64,000 nt of DNA, taken from positions 1-64,000 of the forward strand of contig JBGVKV010000071.1 of the NCBI GenBank assembly GCA_045123975.1, written 5' to 3'. Within the stretch, counting starts at the first letter, position 1. Every line of letters starts with the position of its first letter. The DNA comes from SIG701 sp045123975 (lineage in GTDB: Bacteria; Bacillota; Clostridia; Oscillospirales; CAG-272). The notes below the pieces were generated by a model, which was not told the DNA's origin, ran no database searches, and saw only the letters and a program-made list of their open reading frames with translations. The translations under genes were made by a program, and so were the position numbers. Positions 26,410 through 34,444 of this stretch are shown in pieces.

Positions 26410-26440
26410 ATTTATCGCCAGTTTCGCCTTTGTATTACAA
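26410..26440 (-). promoter_or_regulatory. Conserved leader block shared with the gene at 54962-55240
   Basis: A 30-base block 11 bases upstream of the start codon, containing AAACTGGCGATAAAT, matches the block at 55277-55306 at 27 of 30 positions. It could be promoter, RNA leader or recombination site. Confidence 0.6.
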
Positions 26441-26482
26441 AGGTACAGGGCTAAGCCCATACCCCTATTGTTGAGCGCATCC

Positions 26483-26610
26483 AAAGGCTCCCTTGTGTAA
26501 AGGGAGCTGTCACCGCAGGTGACTGAGGGATTGTGTTTCGTTGCTCTTTGTTTTTACAATCCCTCCGCCTCACATTCGTTCGGCACCTCCCTTTACACAA
26601 GGGAGGTTTT
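26483..26610. repeat. MITE-like nested inverted repeat
   Basis: About 128 bp with imperfect 50-bp inverted ends. Each arm contains CTCCCTTGTGTAAAGGGAG (a hairpin itself) and ends in GAGGGATTGT toward the centre. It resembles short repeats common in gut Clostridia. No ORF inside. Confidence 0.75.
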
Positions 26611-26672
26611 TTCGTTAGTCCCATTATAACATAAATCGGCAGAGAAAAAAATATCTCTGCCGAAATCTGTTT

Positions 26673-26741
26673 GTAGGGGCGACCATTGGTCGCCCGTTTT
26701 GGTTTTGCGGTTATTTGCGGGCGATCAATGATCGCCCCTAC
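26673..26741. repeat. REP doublet 2 (REPIN-like)
   Basis: GTAGGGGCGACCATTGGTCG followed by CCC, a 23-base spacer, then GGGCGATCAATGATCGCCCC and TAC. The outward ends are the same as in doublet 1. Confidence 0.85.
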
Positions 26742-26796
26742 GATAACATCCTTATGAGAACGAGCCTAATCCTGCGGTGTTTTGTTGTGTGGCGGC

Positions 26797-27297
26797 TCAT
26801 TCTTCGCTGTACAACTCGTCGTATTGCCAGCGAACAGGATTTTCACAGATATATCTTACGTGTTTTTCGTAATCCTCCCGATCACGGATAACGTGATCGT
26901 AAAAGGATTTTTGCCAAATGGATTTGCCAATTTGCTTTGAAACGTATCCTTTCAGTTGTTGTACAACCCGTGACACGGTAGGGGCGACCATTGGTCGCCC
27001 GTCCTCATCGGCACAAACTCTCAACAACAGGTGTATGTGATTGGGCATAATCACATACCAATCCGCCATGAATGCAGGGTATGTAGATGAAATGTTTTGG
27101 ATTGCCTTGCTTACGATTTCACCGCCAGAGGATAATTCTATATTTTCCGGGCGATCAATGATCGCCCCTACATTTTCCCAAAAATAATTTCGCCTGTCCT
27201 CGGTACATATTGTAATAAAATACGCTCCACAGGAGGAGTAATCATACGTATCTAAACGATTCTTTTTTCTTTTTGGAAATTCGTTTTCCTTTTTCAC
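26797..27297 (-). CDS. REP-associated tyrosine transposase (RAYT, IS200/Y1-like)
   Basis: 166 residues. The HUH motif is in MPNHIHLLL (His87, His89) and the catalytic Tyr149 in HVRYICENPVRW, with WQKSFYDHVIRDREDY before it. RAYTs cut and join single-stranded DNA at REP/REPIN palindromes. The start is GTG with AGAGGT 7 bases upstream. Residues 43-50 (VGAIIDRP) and 100-107 (GRPMVAPT) are encoded by REP palindromes, so the gene carries its own presumed target. It looks intact. Confidence 0.88.
   Translation of the reverse strand: MKKENEFPKRKKNRLDTYDYSSCGAYFITICTEDRRNYFWENVGAIIDRPENIELSSGGEIVSKAIQNISSTYPAFMADWYVIMPNHIHLLLRVCADEDGRPMVAPTVSRVVQQLKGYVSKQIGKSIWQKSFYDHVIRDREDYEKHVRYICENPVRWQYDELYSEE
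26978..27000. repeat. REP palindrome inside the RAYT gene (copy a)
   Basis: GTAGGGGCGACCATTGGTCG plus CCC, identical to the left half of doublet 2 and read in frame in the transposase. Confidence 0.9.
27149..27171. repeat. REP palindrome inside the RAYT gene (copy b)
   Basis: GGGCGATCAATGATCGCCCC plus TAC, identical to the right half of doublet 2. With copy a it reproduces the outward-facing doublet layout, here 148 bases apart. Confidence 0.9.
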
Positions 27298-27320
27298 TGC
27301 GTACCTCTTATTACAAAATC

Positions 27321-27342
27321 GGCAGGGGATTTCTCCCCTGCC
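27321..27342 (-). terminator. Probable thrS terminator
   Basis: GGCAGGGGA / TCCCCTGCC stem (4-base loop) followed on the minus strand by GATTTTGT, 15 bases past the thrS stop. Confidence 0.6.
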
Positions 27343-27356
27343 GGAATGTGTGTATT

Positions 27357-29300
27357 TTATCTCTTCTTCGTAGCGATCTCCATAAGGGCCTTGGCCATGA
27401 AGTCTTCCACCTTCATGACACCGCCGTCTTCCTCTTTACGGGCACGGACAGCCACGGTGCCGTCGGTCTTTTCCTTCTCACCCACTACCAGCATGTAGGG
27501 GATCTTGTCCAGCTGTGCCTCGCGGATGCGGTACTTCAGAGTCTCGTTGCGATCATCCAGCTTGGCGCGGATGCCGGCAGCCTTCAGCTTCTCGGTAACC
27601 TCTGCGGCGTAGGGCGCGAAATCCTCGGCCAGCGGGATTACCACGGCCTGGGTATCGGCCAGCCACAAGGGGAACGCACCGGCATACTTCTCGGTCAGCA
27701 GCGCCAGCGTACGCTCGTAGCAGCCCAGGGAGGTGCGGTGAATGATATAAGGCAGCTTCTGCTGATTGTCCCGGTCGGTGTAGTACATACCGAACTTGGC
27801 GGCCAGAAGCATATCGATCTGGATGGTAACGATGGTGTCTTCCTTACCGAATACGTTCTTGCACTGGATATCCAGCTTGGGACCGTAGAAGGCGGCCTCG
27901 TCGATACCGATCTTGTACTCCAGACCCAGATTGTCCAGAATCTTCTTCATGACGCTCTGCGCCTCTTCCCACTGCTCGGCGGTACCCTCGTACTTATCGG
28001 TACGCTTGGGATCCCACTGGGAGAAGCGGAAGGTGCAGTCCTCCAAGAGGCCCACGGTATCCAGAACGTGCTTGGCCAGCTCCAGGCATCCACGGAATTC
28101 TTCCTCCAGCTGATCGGGGCGGAGCACCAGATGACCTTCGGAGATGGTGAACTGTCTTACACGGATCAGACCGTGCATCTCACCGGAATCCTCGTTGCGG
28201 AACAGAGTAGAAGTCTCACCCAAACGCATGGGCAATTCACGGTAGGAGCGTTTCTTATTCAGATATACCTGATACTGGAAGGGGCAGGTCATGGGACGGA
28301 GGGCGAAGCACTCTTTCGTCTCATCGTGGGGATCGCCCAGGATGAACATGCCGTCCAGATAGTGATCCCAGTGACCGGAAATCTTGTACAGCTCACGCTT
28401 CGCCATCAGCGGCGTCTTGGTGAGCAGATAGCCCCGCTTTTCTTCCTCGTCCTCGATCCACCGCTGCAAACGCTGGATCAGGCGGGCACCCTTGGGCAAA
28501 AGGATGGGCAGACCCTGGCCGATCTCGTCCACGGTGGTGAACAATTCCAGCTCACGGCCGATCTTGTTGTGGTCGCGCTTGCGGGCCTCCTCGCGGGCGG
28601 CCAAAAAGTCGTTCATCTCCGTCTTGGAGGGGAACGCGGTGCCGTATACTCTCTGCAGCATCTTGTTGTCGGACTTGCCTTCCCAGTACGCGCCGGTGCA
28701 GGAGGTCAGCTTCAGTGCCTTTACGGCGCCGGTGGCAAACAGATGGGGGCCGGCACACAGGTCCACGAAATCACCCATCTTATAGAAGGAGATCTCCTCG
28801 CCCTCGGGAACGCGGTCGATGAGGAGCACCTTATAGGGCTCGCCCTTCTCCTCCATCAGCTTCTTTGCTTCGTCGCGGGGAAGGGTGAACCGCTCCAGCT
28901 TCTGATTTTCCTTGACGATCTTCTTCATCTCCGCCTCGATCTGGTCGAGGATCTCGGGGGTGAAGGACACCTCGGAATCGAAATCGTAGTAGAATCCGTC
29001 GTCAATGGCGGGACCGATGGTCAACTTGGCCTCGGGGTACAGTCTCTTTACAGCCTCGGCCAGAATGTGGGAGGCGGTGTGACGGAAGGTGCGGCGGGCA
29101 CCGTCGTCATCGGGATCGGCGAAGGTGAGCAGCTTTACGTCGCAGTCGGCCTGGGGCACGTAGGTCATGTCCACCAGCTCGCCGTTCACACGGGCGCAGA
29201 GGATCTCACGGGAGATAATGCCGGCGCCGGCAGCGGCGTCGTATACGGATACGGGGGATTCGGCGACAAATTCTTCGCCGGTGGAGAAACGGTAGATCAT
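27357..29300 (-). CDS. thrS: Threonyl-tRNA synthetase
   Basis: 647 residues, full length. N-terminal TGS domain, the second additional (editing) domain with HTASHILAEAVKRLYPEAKLTIGP and DFDSEVSFTPE, class II core with Zn ligands in LRPMTCPFQ, MHGLIRVRQF and IIHRTSLGCYERTLALL, and the C-terminal anticodon domain (AVVIPLAEDFAPYAAEV). GGAGG lies 6 bases before the ATG at 29300. It is controlled by the T-box leader directly upstream. Confidence 0.97.
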   Translation of the reverse strand: MIYRFSTGEEFVAESPVSVYDAAAGAGIISREILCARVNGELVDMTYVPQADCDVKLLTFADPDDDGARRTFRHTASHILAEAVKRLYPEAKLTIGPAIDDGFYYDFDSEVSFTPEILDQIEAEMKKIVKENQKLERFTLPRDEAKKLMEEKGEPYKVLLIDRVPEGEEISFYKMGDFVDLCAGPHLFATGAVKALKLTSCTGAYWEGKSDNKMLQRVYGTAFPSKTEMNDFLAAREEARKRDHNKIGRELELFTTVDEIGQGLPILLPKGARLIQRLQRWIEDEEEKRGYLLTKTPLMAKRELYKISGHWDHYLDGMFILGDPHDETKECFALRPMTCPFQYQVYLNKKRSYRELPMRLGETSTLFRNEDSGEMHGLIRVRQFTISEGHLVLRPDQLEEEFRGCLELAKHVLDTVGLLEDCTFRFSQWDPKRTDKYEGTAEQWEEAQSVMKKILDNLGLEYKIGIDEAAFYGPKLDIQCKNVFGKEDTIVTIQIDMLLAAKFGMYYTDRDNQQKLPYIIHRTSLGCYERTLALLTEKYAGAFPLWLADTQAVVIPLAEDFAPYAAEVTEKLKAAGIRAKLDDRNETLKYRIREAQLDKIPYMLVVGEKEKTDGTVAVRARKEEDGGVMKVEDFMAKALMEIATKKR

Positions 29301-29329
29301 AAAAACCTCCATAAAAAGATAAAGAGTGG

Positions 29330-29552
29330 ATTGCCGCGGCCGGAAAACAAAAAATCCCGACACGCAGCGGATAACTGCGTTCGGGGTGCGGCGTACCGCA
29401 CGGTTCCACCCGAGCTTTTCACTCATTGGTATTCACTTATTCCGTAAACATACGGCACGGGCGGTACCCGGGCGACTCCTCCTCTGTGCTTCCACCACGC
29501 CCATCGGCGGCACAGTTCTCTTGCGGCGATTTTCGCACGGACATATTCCGTT
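29330..29552 (-). promoter_or_regulatory. T-box leader of thrS
   Basis: On the minus strand the antiterminator sequence GGGTGGAACCGTGCGG (29411-29396) matches the T-box consensus. Upstream are AGAGAACTGTGCC, GTGGTGGAAGCACAG (stem I distal part) and GTGAATACC, where ACC (29430-29428) fits a threonine specifier codon. A terminator stem follows. Uncharged tRNA-Thr would switch on thrS. Confidence 0.88.
29347..29385 (-). terminator. T-box-controlled terminator
   Basis: Minus strand CCCGAACGCAG...CTGCGTGTCGGG stem followed by ATTTTTTGTTTT. It competes with the antiterminator. Confidence 0.85.
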
Positions 29553-29558
29553 ACAGTA

Positions 29559-29587
29559 AGTATAAACCCAAACGGGGTTTTTGTCAA
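29559..29587 (-). promoter_or_regulatory. thrS promoter
   Basis: Perfect -35 TTGACA (29587-29582), 17 bases, -10 TATACT (29564-29559). Start near 29552. Confidence 0.88.
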
Positions 29588-29813
29588 GGGGGAAATTGAT
29601 GGGGGTGTATTCGGCGGCCTATTCCATCTCCCCTCAATTTATGCATACCTGATAAAATTTTCGTGCGCCGGTATCCCCCTTTTCCCGTCATCCCCCGTCG
29701 GGTATCGCACGGGAAACGCCTCCGCCCATACAATCTCACGCCGTCCCGTCATCCCCGGTCATTCCCCGCCAAAATACTGCCCCCATCCTTTTCGTTTTTT
29801 TGCGTTTCCGGCG
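29588..29813. other. Gap between thrS promoter and spoIIE
   Basis: C-rich plus strand with repeated CCCGTC and CCCC runs. No ORF, terminator or clear promoter seen except TACAAT at 29817-29822, which lacks a good -35 and could be a spoIIE -10 element. Confidence 0.3.
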
Positions 29814-29855
29814 GTGTACAATGATGCCACAAACAAAACACAGGAAGGCATCACA

Positions 29856-32378
29856 ATGAACTCCGAAAACAGAAACAAAAGAATCTCCCTCCCCGCCCGC
29901 ATCCGCTCGGCGGCTTTGGCACAGGACGTGCCCTACGCCCGATTTCTCCGACTGATCGCCGTGTTTCTGACGGCGGCGGTGGTCGCGGGAGCGTCCCTGT
30001 TCGGCATCGCCCGTCCCTTCGGTTTATCCTTTATCGCCGCCGCGGGCGGGATCGGAATGAGCATCGCCGCCGCCCTGGGCTGTGTGATCGGCTCCGTTGG
30101 CCGGGGGGATTTTCTCTCCGTGACCGTCTCGTCCGTGCTTCTCCTACTGGCACGGATTTTCCTCGGGGCCCTGATCGCCCCCGCCGATCCTCCCGATAAG
30201 AATCCTTTCCATAACGCCAAAAAGGATCCTCCCCCGGGAGAAATCGTGAGACGGACTCGCTCTCCCACGGAATCGCTCCCGCCGATGCCGCCGGGGATCC
30301 TCCAAAAAATCCGCTGCGGCGGTGCCACGGAGAGCATCTGGCTTCGGGCGGCCTTCTCCGCCACCGCCGCCATGATCGCCGGAGCCATCCGCATGGTGGG
30401 CGGCAATGCCTACTCCACGGGGGAACTTCTGTCCGTATTTTTCCTCGCTTTGGCAGTGCCCCTGATCACCTTGTCCTTCTGCACCCTGACAGAGCGGCAA
30501 TTGCGGGTCACCTCCGCACGGGATGCGGGTGTGCTCACCCTTCTCTTTGCTCTCACCCGTGCCATGCGGGACGTGCGTGGCCTTCCCTTCAACGCCGGGG
30601 TGATCTGCGCCTTCGGCTTGTCCCTGATCGCCGCCAGAGGCCTGGGGGATAAGGCCCATCTTCACACCGATTCCCGTCGGATCACCTACGCCGCCGTGTG
30701 CGGTCTGGTCTGCGGCCTTGCCATCGATCCGGGCGGAGCCCCCATGTACGCCGCCGCCGCCCTCATCGCTGCCGTCATTTTCCCCTTATCGGCGGCGGGT
30801 GCCGTATGCGGCGGCTGGATGACCGCCATCGCCATCTCCTTTGCGGGAGGAGGGCTGGCCTCTTTCGCATCCGTTATGCCCGAATTGACGGTGACGGGAG
30901 CGGCCATGATTCCCCTTATCCATTTTCGGGTGATACCCGACGCACTGCCTCTGCCCCGGCCCGTGATCACCCCGTCCAAATCCAAGGCGGAGGCAGTGGA
31001 GCAGGCAGTGATGGCCTCCGCCCGGGCGGATGCGGGAATGAGCCGCATGAACAACCTATCCGACGCGCTTTATAAGATTTCCGGAATCTTTGCGGCCGTG
31101 TCGGCGAAGATGCGGCGTCCTGCCCTGCCGGATCTGAAGCAGTTGTGCGAAACGGCGCTGGACCGACAGTGCGAGGGATGCGGAAACTACGCCCTTTGCC
31201 GGGAGAGAGAATACGCCGCTACCACGGATACTTTGTGCCGTATGACGGCGGAATTACATAAGAACGGCCGGGTATCGGCTTCGGTGATCCCGCCCCACCT
31301 GGCATCCCGATGCCATAAAATGAACGATATCCTGGACGAGGTGAACGAGGGATGCGCGAAATACGCCCGCGTGGCTGTCACAGCCGATAAGAGCGATGTG
31401 TTCGCCGATGATTTTAAGGCGTTTTCCTCCCTCATCTCCCAGATCGCCCGGGATACGGAAAGCGAATTCACCCTGAACGAGGAGTTGTCCCGCAAGCTGC
31501 AGCGCTCGCTGAAGTATATGGATTTTTACGCGGGGAACGTCACCGTGTACGGGGATCGCCGCAAGCGGATCATGGCACGGGATCTGGATATGACGAGAGT
31601 CCGTATGGGATCGGAGGACATCCGACGCGCCTTTGAGAAGATGACGGGGGACCATTTTTCCCCGCCGGAGTACCGCCTGGACGGAGAGACGGTATCAATG
31701 ATCATGGAAAGTGCCCCCTGTATCACGGCGGAGTCGGGGGAAGCTACCCGCGCGGCGGGGGACACGGGGAAAAAGGATCATTTTCCCCCCAACGGGGACG
31801 CCATCACCCGATTCGAGTGCACGGACGGTCGGTATTACGTCCTCATCTGCGACGGAATGGGCACGGGCGGGGAGGCATCCCTCACCTCACGGATCTGTTC
31901 TTCCTTTTTGGAGGAGATTTTGCAGGCAGGAGCGGATATGACGGTGGCGCTGACGATGCTGAACAATTATATGCGCTCCCGCTCTATGGAATGCTCCGCC
32001 GGCATCGATCTGATGGAGATCGATCGGTACACGGGGGAGGCCCGGTTTGTGAAGAGCGGCGCGGCGCCCTCCTTCGTGATCCGGGAGGGGCGGCTGTTCC
32101 GCCTTTGCTCCAAGACGGTACCCATCGGGATTCTCAGAGCACTGGATGCGGAGATGATCCGCTTCACCTTGGAAAAAGGGGACATCATCGTGATGCTGTC
32201 CGACGGGGTAACGGAGAATTTCGAGGATTCGGCGTGGCTGTGCGATATGCTGTCCACCCGTTCGGTGACGGACGCGTCCCCAACGGAGATAGCCCAGCGG
32301 ATCGTGGCAGCGGCACGTGTGGGCGTGGATCCCGCACGGCGGGACGACGTAAGCGCCGCCGTGATGAAGATCGCGTAA
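29856..32378 (+). CDS. spoIIE: Stage II sporulation protein E (PP2C-type phosphatase)
   Basis: 840 residues. About ten membrane segments occupy residues 30-360, then a central regulatory domain with a Cys-rich patch (CEGCGNYALC), and a C-terminal PP2C domain with YYVLICDGMGTGGEA, MLSDGVTE and RRDDVSAAVMKI supplying metal-binding Asp residues. SpoIIE dephosphorylates SpoIIAA to activate sigma-F in the forespore. A Pro/Lys-rich insert (about 110-165) interrupts the membrane part. CAGGAAGG precedes the ATG. Confidence 0.93.
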   Translation: MNSENRNKRISLPARIRSAALAQDVPYARFLRLIAVFLTAAVVAGASLFGIARPFGLSFIAAAGGIGMSIAAALGCVIGSVGRGDFLSVTVSSVLLLLARIFLGALIAPADPPDKNPFHNAKKDPPPGEIVRRTRSPTESLPPMPPGILQKIRCGGATESIWLRAAFSATAAMIAGAIRMVGGNAYSTGELLSVFFLALAVPLITLSFCTLTERQLRVTSARDAGVLTLLFALTRAMRDVRGLPFNAGVICAFGLSLIAARGLGDKAHLHTDSRRITYAAVCGLVCGLAIDPGGAPMYAAAALIAAVIFPLSAAGAVCGGWMTAIAISFAGGGLASFASVMPELTVTGAAMIPLIHFRVIPDALPLPRPVITPSKSKAEAVEQAVMASARADAGMSRMNNLSDALYKISGIFAAVSAKMRRPALPDLKQLCETALDRQCEGCGNYALCREREYAATTDTLCRMTAELHKNGRVSASVIPPHLASRCHKMNDILDEVNEGCAKYARVAVTADKSDVFADDFKAFSSLISQIARDTESEFTLNEELSRKLQRSLKYMDFYAGNVTVYGDRRKRIMARDLDMTRVRMGSEDIRRAFEKMTGDHFSPPEYRLDGETVSMIMESAPCITAESGEATRAAGDTGKKDHFPPNGDAITRFECTDGRYYVLICDGMGTGGEASLTSRICSSFLEEILQAGADMTVALTMLNNYMRSRSMECSAGIDLMEIDRYTGEARFVKSGAAPSFVIREGRLFRLCSKTVPIGILRALDAEMIRFTLEKGDIIVMLSDGVTENFEDSAWLCDMLSTRSVTDASPTEIAQRIVAAARVGVDPARRDDVSAAVMKIA

Positions 32379-32404
32379 AGGAGGGGAAAATTATCGGAAT
32401 AACG

Positions 32405-32439
32405 AAAAAGGGATCGGGGCGACGGCCACGATCCTTTTT
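32405..32439 (+). terminator. spoIIE terminator
   Basis: AAAAAGGGATCG / CGATCCTTTTT stem then GTTTTGATTTTT, 27 bases after the stop. Confidence 0.75.
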
Positions 32440-32462
32440 GTTTTGATTTTTATTTTGTTGTA

Positions 32463-32714
32463 TGGCGGGGGCTTGCTCCCGCCGCAACGTGAGGTTTTTG
32501 ATTTACTTAGCGGACGACCGCGCGAGTTCGCGAAACGAACTCGAGTCGCCCCTACCGGGAATGCGACTTCGGCGCATCGAGTTGGTGAACCAACTCGGAA
32601 CGTCGCCCATAGCCTTCCCCAGCGGGGGAAGGTGGTATCCGCAAGGATACCGGATGAGGTGTTTCGTGCGGCTTTGGATTCCAAAAAACGGGAGGAGCAA
32701 GCCCCTCCCCTACC
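32463..32714. repeat. Cluster of short palindromes between spoIIE and the cinA gene
   Basis: GCGGGGGCTTGCTCCCGC and an inverted GGGAGGAGCAAGCCCCTCCC bracket a run of hairpins: CGAGTTCG/CGAACTCG, GAGTTGG/CCAACTC, CCTTCCCC/GGGGGAAGG and GGTATCC/GGATACC. No gene is seen in this 355-base gap. Confidence 0.7.
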
Positions 32715-32734
32715 GAGAAATGTGGAGGTCTATG

Positions 32735-33259
32735 TTATCTTGTAGGGGGCGGGACTTGGCAAAGCCAATGTCCACCTACCGCTCCCAACACCAATTCCAG
32801 GGCGTAGGCTGCGGCCATGCCGCAGATCTCCTCCCTCTCGGCTGTGGGATCAAACTGCATCCGCACGGAGGTCACTTCCCCCGAATTCCGCAAAGCAAGG
32901 CCGAAGCACACCGTGCCCACAGGGCACTCGGCACTGCCGCCGCCGGGGCCGGCCACGCCTGTTGCGGACACAGCCACGTCTGCTTCGGTGATGCGAAGGA
33001 CACCGGACGCCATCTCCCGGGCGGTCTGCTCGGACACGGCACCGTACTTTTCCAACGTGTCCGCCTTTACGCCCAAGGCAGACTGCTTCGTTTCGCAGGA
33101 ATAGGACACCATGGATCCGCTGAACACGTCCGACGCGCCGGGCACGGCGGTGATCCGCTGGGCGATGCGGCCGCCGGTGCAGCTTTCCGCCGCGGCCATT
33201 CTCCATCCCCTTTTCCGCAGTGCGTCAATGAGTTCCTGTGCCATGTTCTTTTCGTCCAT
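32735..33259 (-). CDS. CinA C-terminal domain protein (nicotinamide-nucleotide amidase type)
   Basis: 174 residues, the stand-alone PncC/CinA_C domain: RMAAAESCTGGRIAQRIT, FSGSMVSYSCETKQSALGV, YGAVSEQTAREMASGV, AVSATGVAGPGGGSAECPVGTVCFGLA. It converts NMN to nicotinic acid mononucleotide in NAD recycling. GGGAGGT precedes the ATG. The last 13 residues (GGHWLCQVPPPTR) are encoded by a REP-like palindrome and are not family sequence. Confidence 0.9.
   Translation of the reverse strand: MDEKNMAQELIDALRKRGWRMAAAESCTGGRIAQRITAVPGASDVFSGSMVSYSCETKQSALGVKADTLEKYGAVSEQTAREMASGVLRITEADVAVSATGVAGPGGGSAECPVGTVCFGLALRNSGEVTSVRMQFDPTAEREEICGMAAAYALELVLGAVGGHWLCQVPPPTR
32743..32781. repeat. REP-like palindrome at the cinA gene end
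   Basis: GTAGGGGGCGGGACTTGGC, AAA, GCCAATGTCCACCTACC. It has the same GTAGGGG outer end as the other REPs and supplies the C-terminal codons of the cinA product. Confidence 0.7.
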
Positions 33260-33295
33260 AACGGTACCTCCCGCGATCTTGATCTTTATGATGAA

Positions 33296-33324
33296 ATTCT
33301 ATCACCGGGGCGTGGTTTTGTCAA
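33296..33324 (-). promoter_or_regulatory. Promoter of the cinA-type gene
   Basis: TTGACA, 17 bases, TAGAAT with a TGA extended -10 on the minus strand. Confidence 0.8.
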
Positions 33325-33416
33325 GGGATTTCCCTTGCGCGGGTGTGCCTTATGGGGTATAATAGAGGGAGGTACGAGAACAGACTTTTTTGTAACTCCA
33401 ATTTTCGCACAATATG

Positions 33417-33551
33417 GTAGGGGAGGGGCTTGCTCCTCCCGCTATTATGGATTACTGAAATTTCGCACCGGAAGTCTATACCCACGCTGTATCTTCCGCC
33501 GTTCCGTTTGTATGAACCATTTACCTCGGGAGGAGCAAGCCCCTCCCCTAC
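33417..33551. repeat. REP doublet, second family
   Basis: GTAGGGGAGGGGCTTGCTCC followed by TCCC at 33417-33440 and the inverted copy at 33525-33551, separated by about 85 bases. The palindrome is GGGAGGAGCAAGCCCCTCCC. A single copy also occurs at 51673. Confidence 0.8.
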
Positions 33552-33612
33552 CGGTTACACCTTGATTCATCGTTTTTCTCTTTATCGGCAATACAAGGTC
33601 CAATTAGAACTT

Positions 33613-33650
33613 TTATAAAAAGGGTCCGCACCCCCAAAAACCATCCGCCA
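33613..33650. repeat. Half copy of hairpin family A
   Basis: AAAAAGGGTCCGCACCCCCA followed by AAAAACC, without the left stem arm, just before the TraX-like gene. Confidence 0.6.
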
Positions 33651-33664
33651 ACCAAGGAGATTCT

Positions 33665-34351
33665 ATGTCCGCATTTGTACTAAAACTGCTGGCGGCAGCC
33701 TGCATGCTCATCGACCACGCGGGACTTCTGTTGTTTCCCTCCCAGATCTGGATGCGTGCCGTGGGCCGGCTGGCCTTCCCCATCTTTGCCTATTTCATCG
33801 GCGAGGGATTTTATTACACAAAAAACCGCCTGAAATATTTTCTGCGCATCTTTCTTTTGGGCATTGCCTGCCAGATCCCCTACGCGGTGGTTGGCTATCC
33901 CCTTGAATTGGGGATCCTCATCACCTTCTCGATCTCCCTTTGCCTGATGGCGCTGCTTACTCGGGCACAAACGGGATTCCGCGAGAAAAACGAGGGCGCC
34001 GTCTGGCTCATCGCCTTCACCATGGCGGTGGTGTGTGCCGGATTTTTGTGCTATCACGTGAGTGTGGATTACGGATTCTTCGGCATTCTTCTGCCCGTGT
34101 GGATGTGCCCCTTTGAGAAAAAATCCCATCGGCTGGCCGCCTTCTCGGCGGGACTCATCGCCCTGTGCGCCTATTATGCCTATCCCTCCCTGTGGGATCT
34201 GCAGAATCTGTGCCTGCTGTCCATCCCCCTTCTGCTCCTCTATAACGGCAAGCCGGGCAAATACCGCCTGAAGCAGTTTTTCTATATCTTCTATCCCGCC
34301 CATCTGGCGGTGTTGTGGGGCATCGATTGGCTGACAGCCCGCTTCTTTTAA
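33665..34351 (+). CDS. TraX-family membrane protein
   Basis: 228 residues with about eight membrane segments. The TraX signature is at the start: LKLLAAACMLIDHAGLLLFP, then RAVGRLAFPIFAYFIGEGFYYTKN. TraX of F-like plasmids acetylates pilin; chromosomal Firmicutes homologues are membrane acyltransferase-like proteins of unknown substrate. AAGGAG lies before the ATG. Confidence 0.85.
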   Translation: MSAFVLKLLAAACMLIDHAGLLLFPSQIWMRAVGRLAFPIFAYFIGEGFYYTKNRLKYFLRIFLLGIACQIPYAVVGYPLELGILITFSISLCLMALLTRAQTGFREKNEGAVWLIAFTMAVVCAGFLCYHVSVDYGFFGILLPVWMCPFEKKSHRLAAFSAGLIALCAYYAYPSLWDLQNLCLLSIPLLLLYNGKPGKYRLKQFFYIFYPAHLAVLWGIDWLTARFF

Positions 34352-34372
34352 GGGAAATTTTTCGCCAAATTC

Positions 34373-34401
34373 TTTACATCCCCCACGCGGGGTGATATAA
34401 T
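34373..34401 (+). promoter_or_regulatory. pduL promoter
   Basis: TTTACA, 17 bases, TATAAT with extended -10 TGA. Confidence 0.85.
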
Positions 34402-34444
34402 ATTGATAATCATATATTATCTTCATTTGGAAAGGATACATATC

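Larger units (their letters stand above)
25723..26783. repeat. Inverted repeat pair bracketing the 25.7-26.8 kb island
   Basis: The left arm (25723-25757) reads AAAACACCGCAGGA, 9-10 variable bases, then TTCTCATAAGGA. The right arm (26748-26783) is its inverted copy, with the same two conserved blocks around a different middle. Between them lie a REP doublet, the SF0329-like gene, a MITE-like repeat and a second REP doublet. The right arm ends 14 bases from the RAYT stop codon. Confidence 0.75.

Noticed and set aside
25773..27171. CRISPR array
   Set aside because: The repeated palindromes are inverted pairs with irregular spacing, not direct repeats with uniform spacers, and no cas gene is present.
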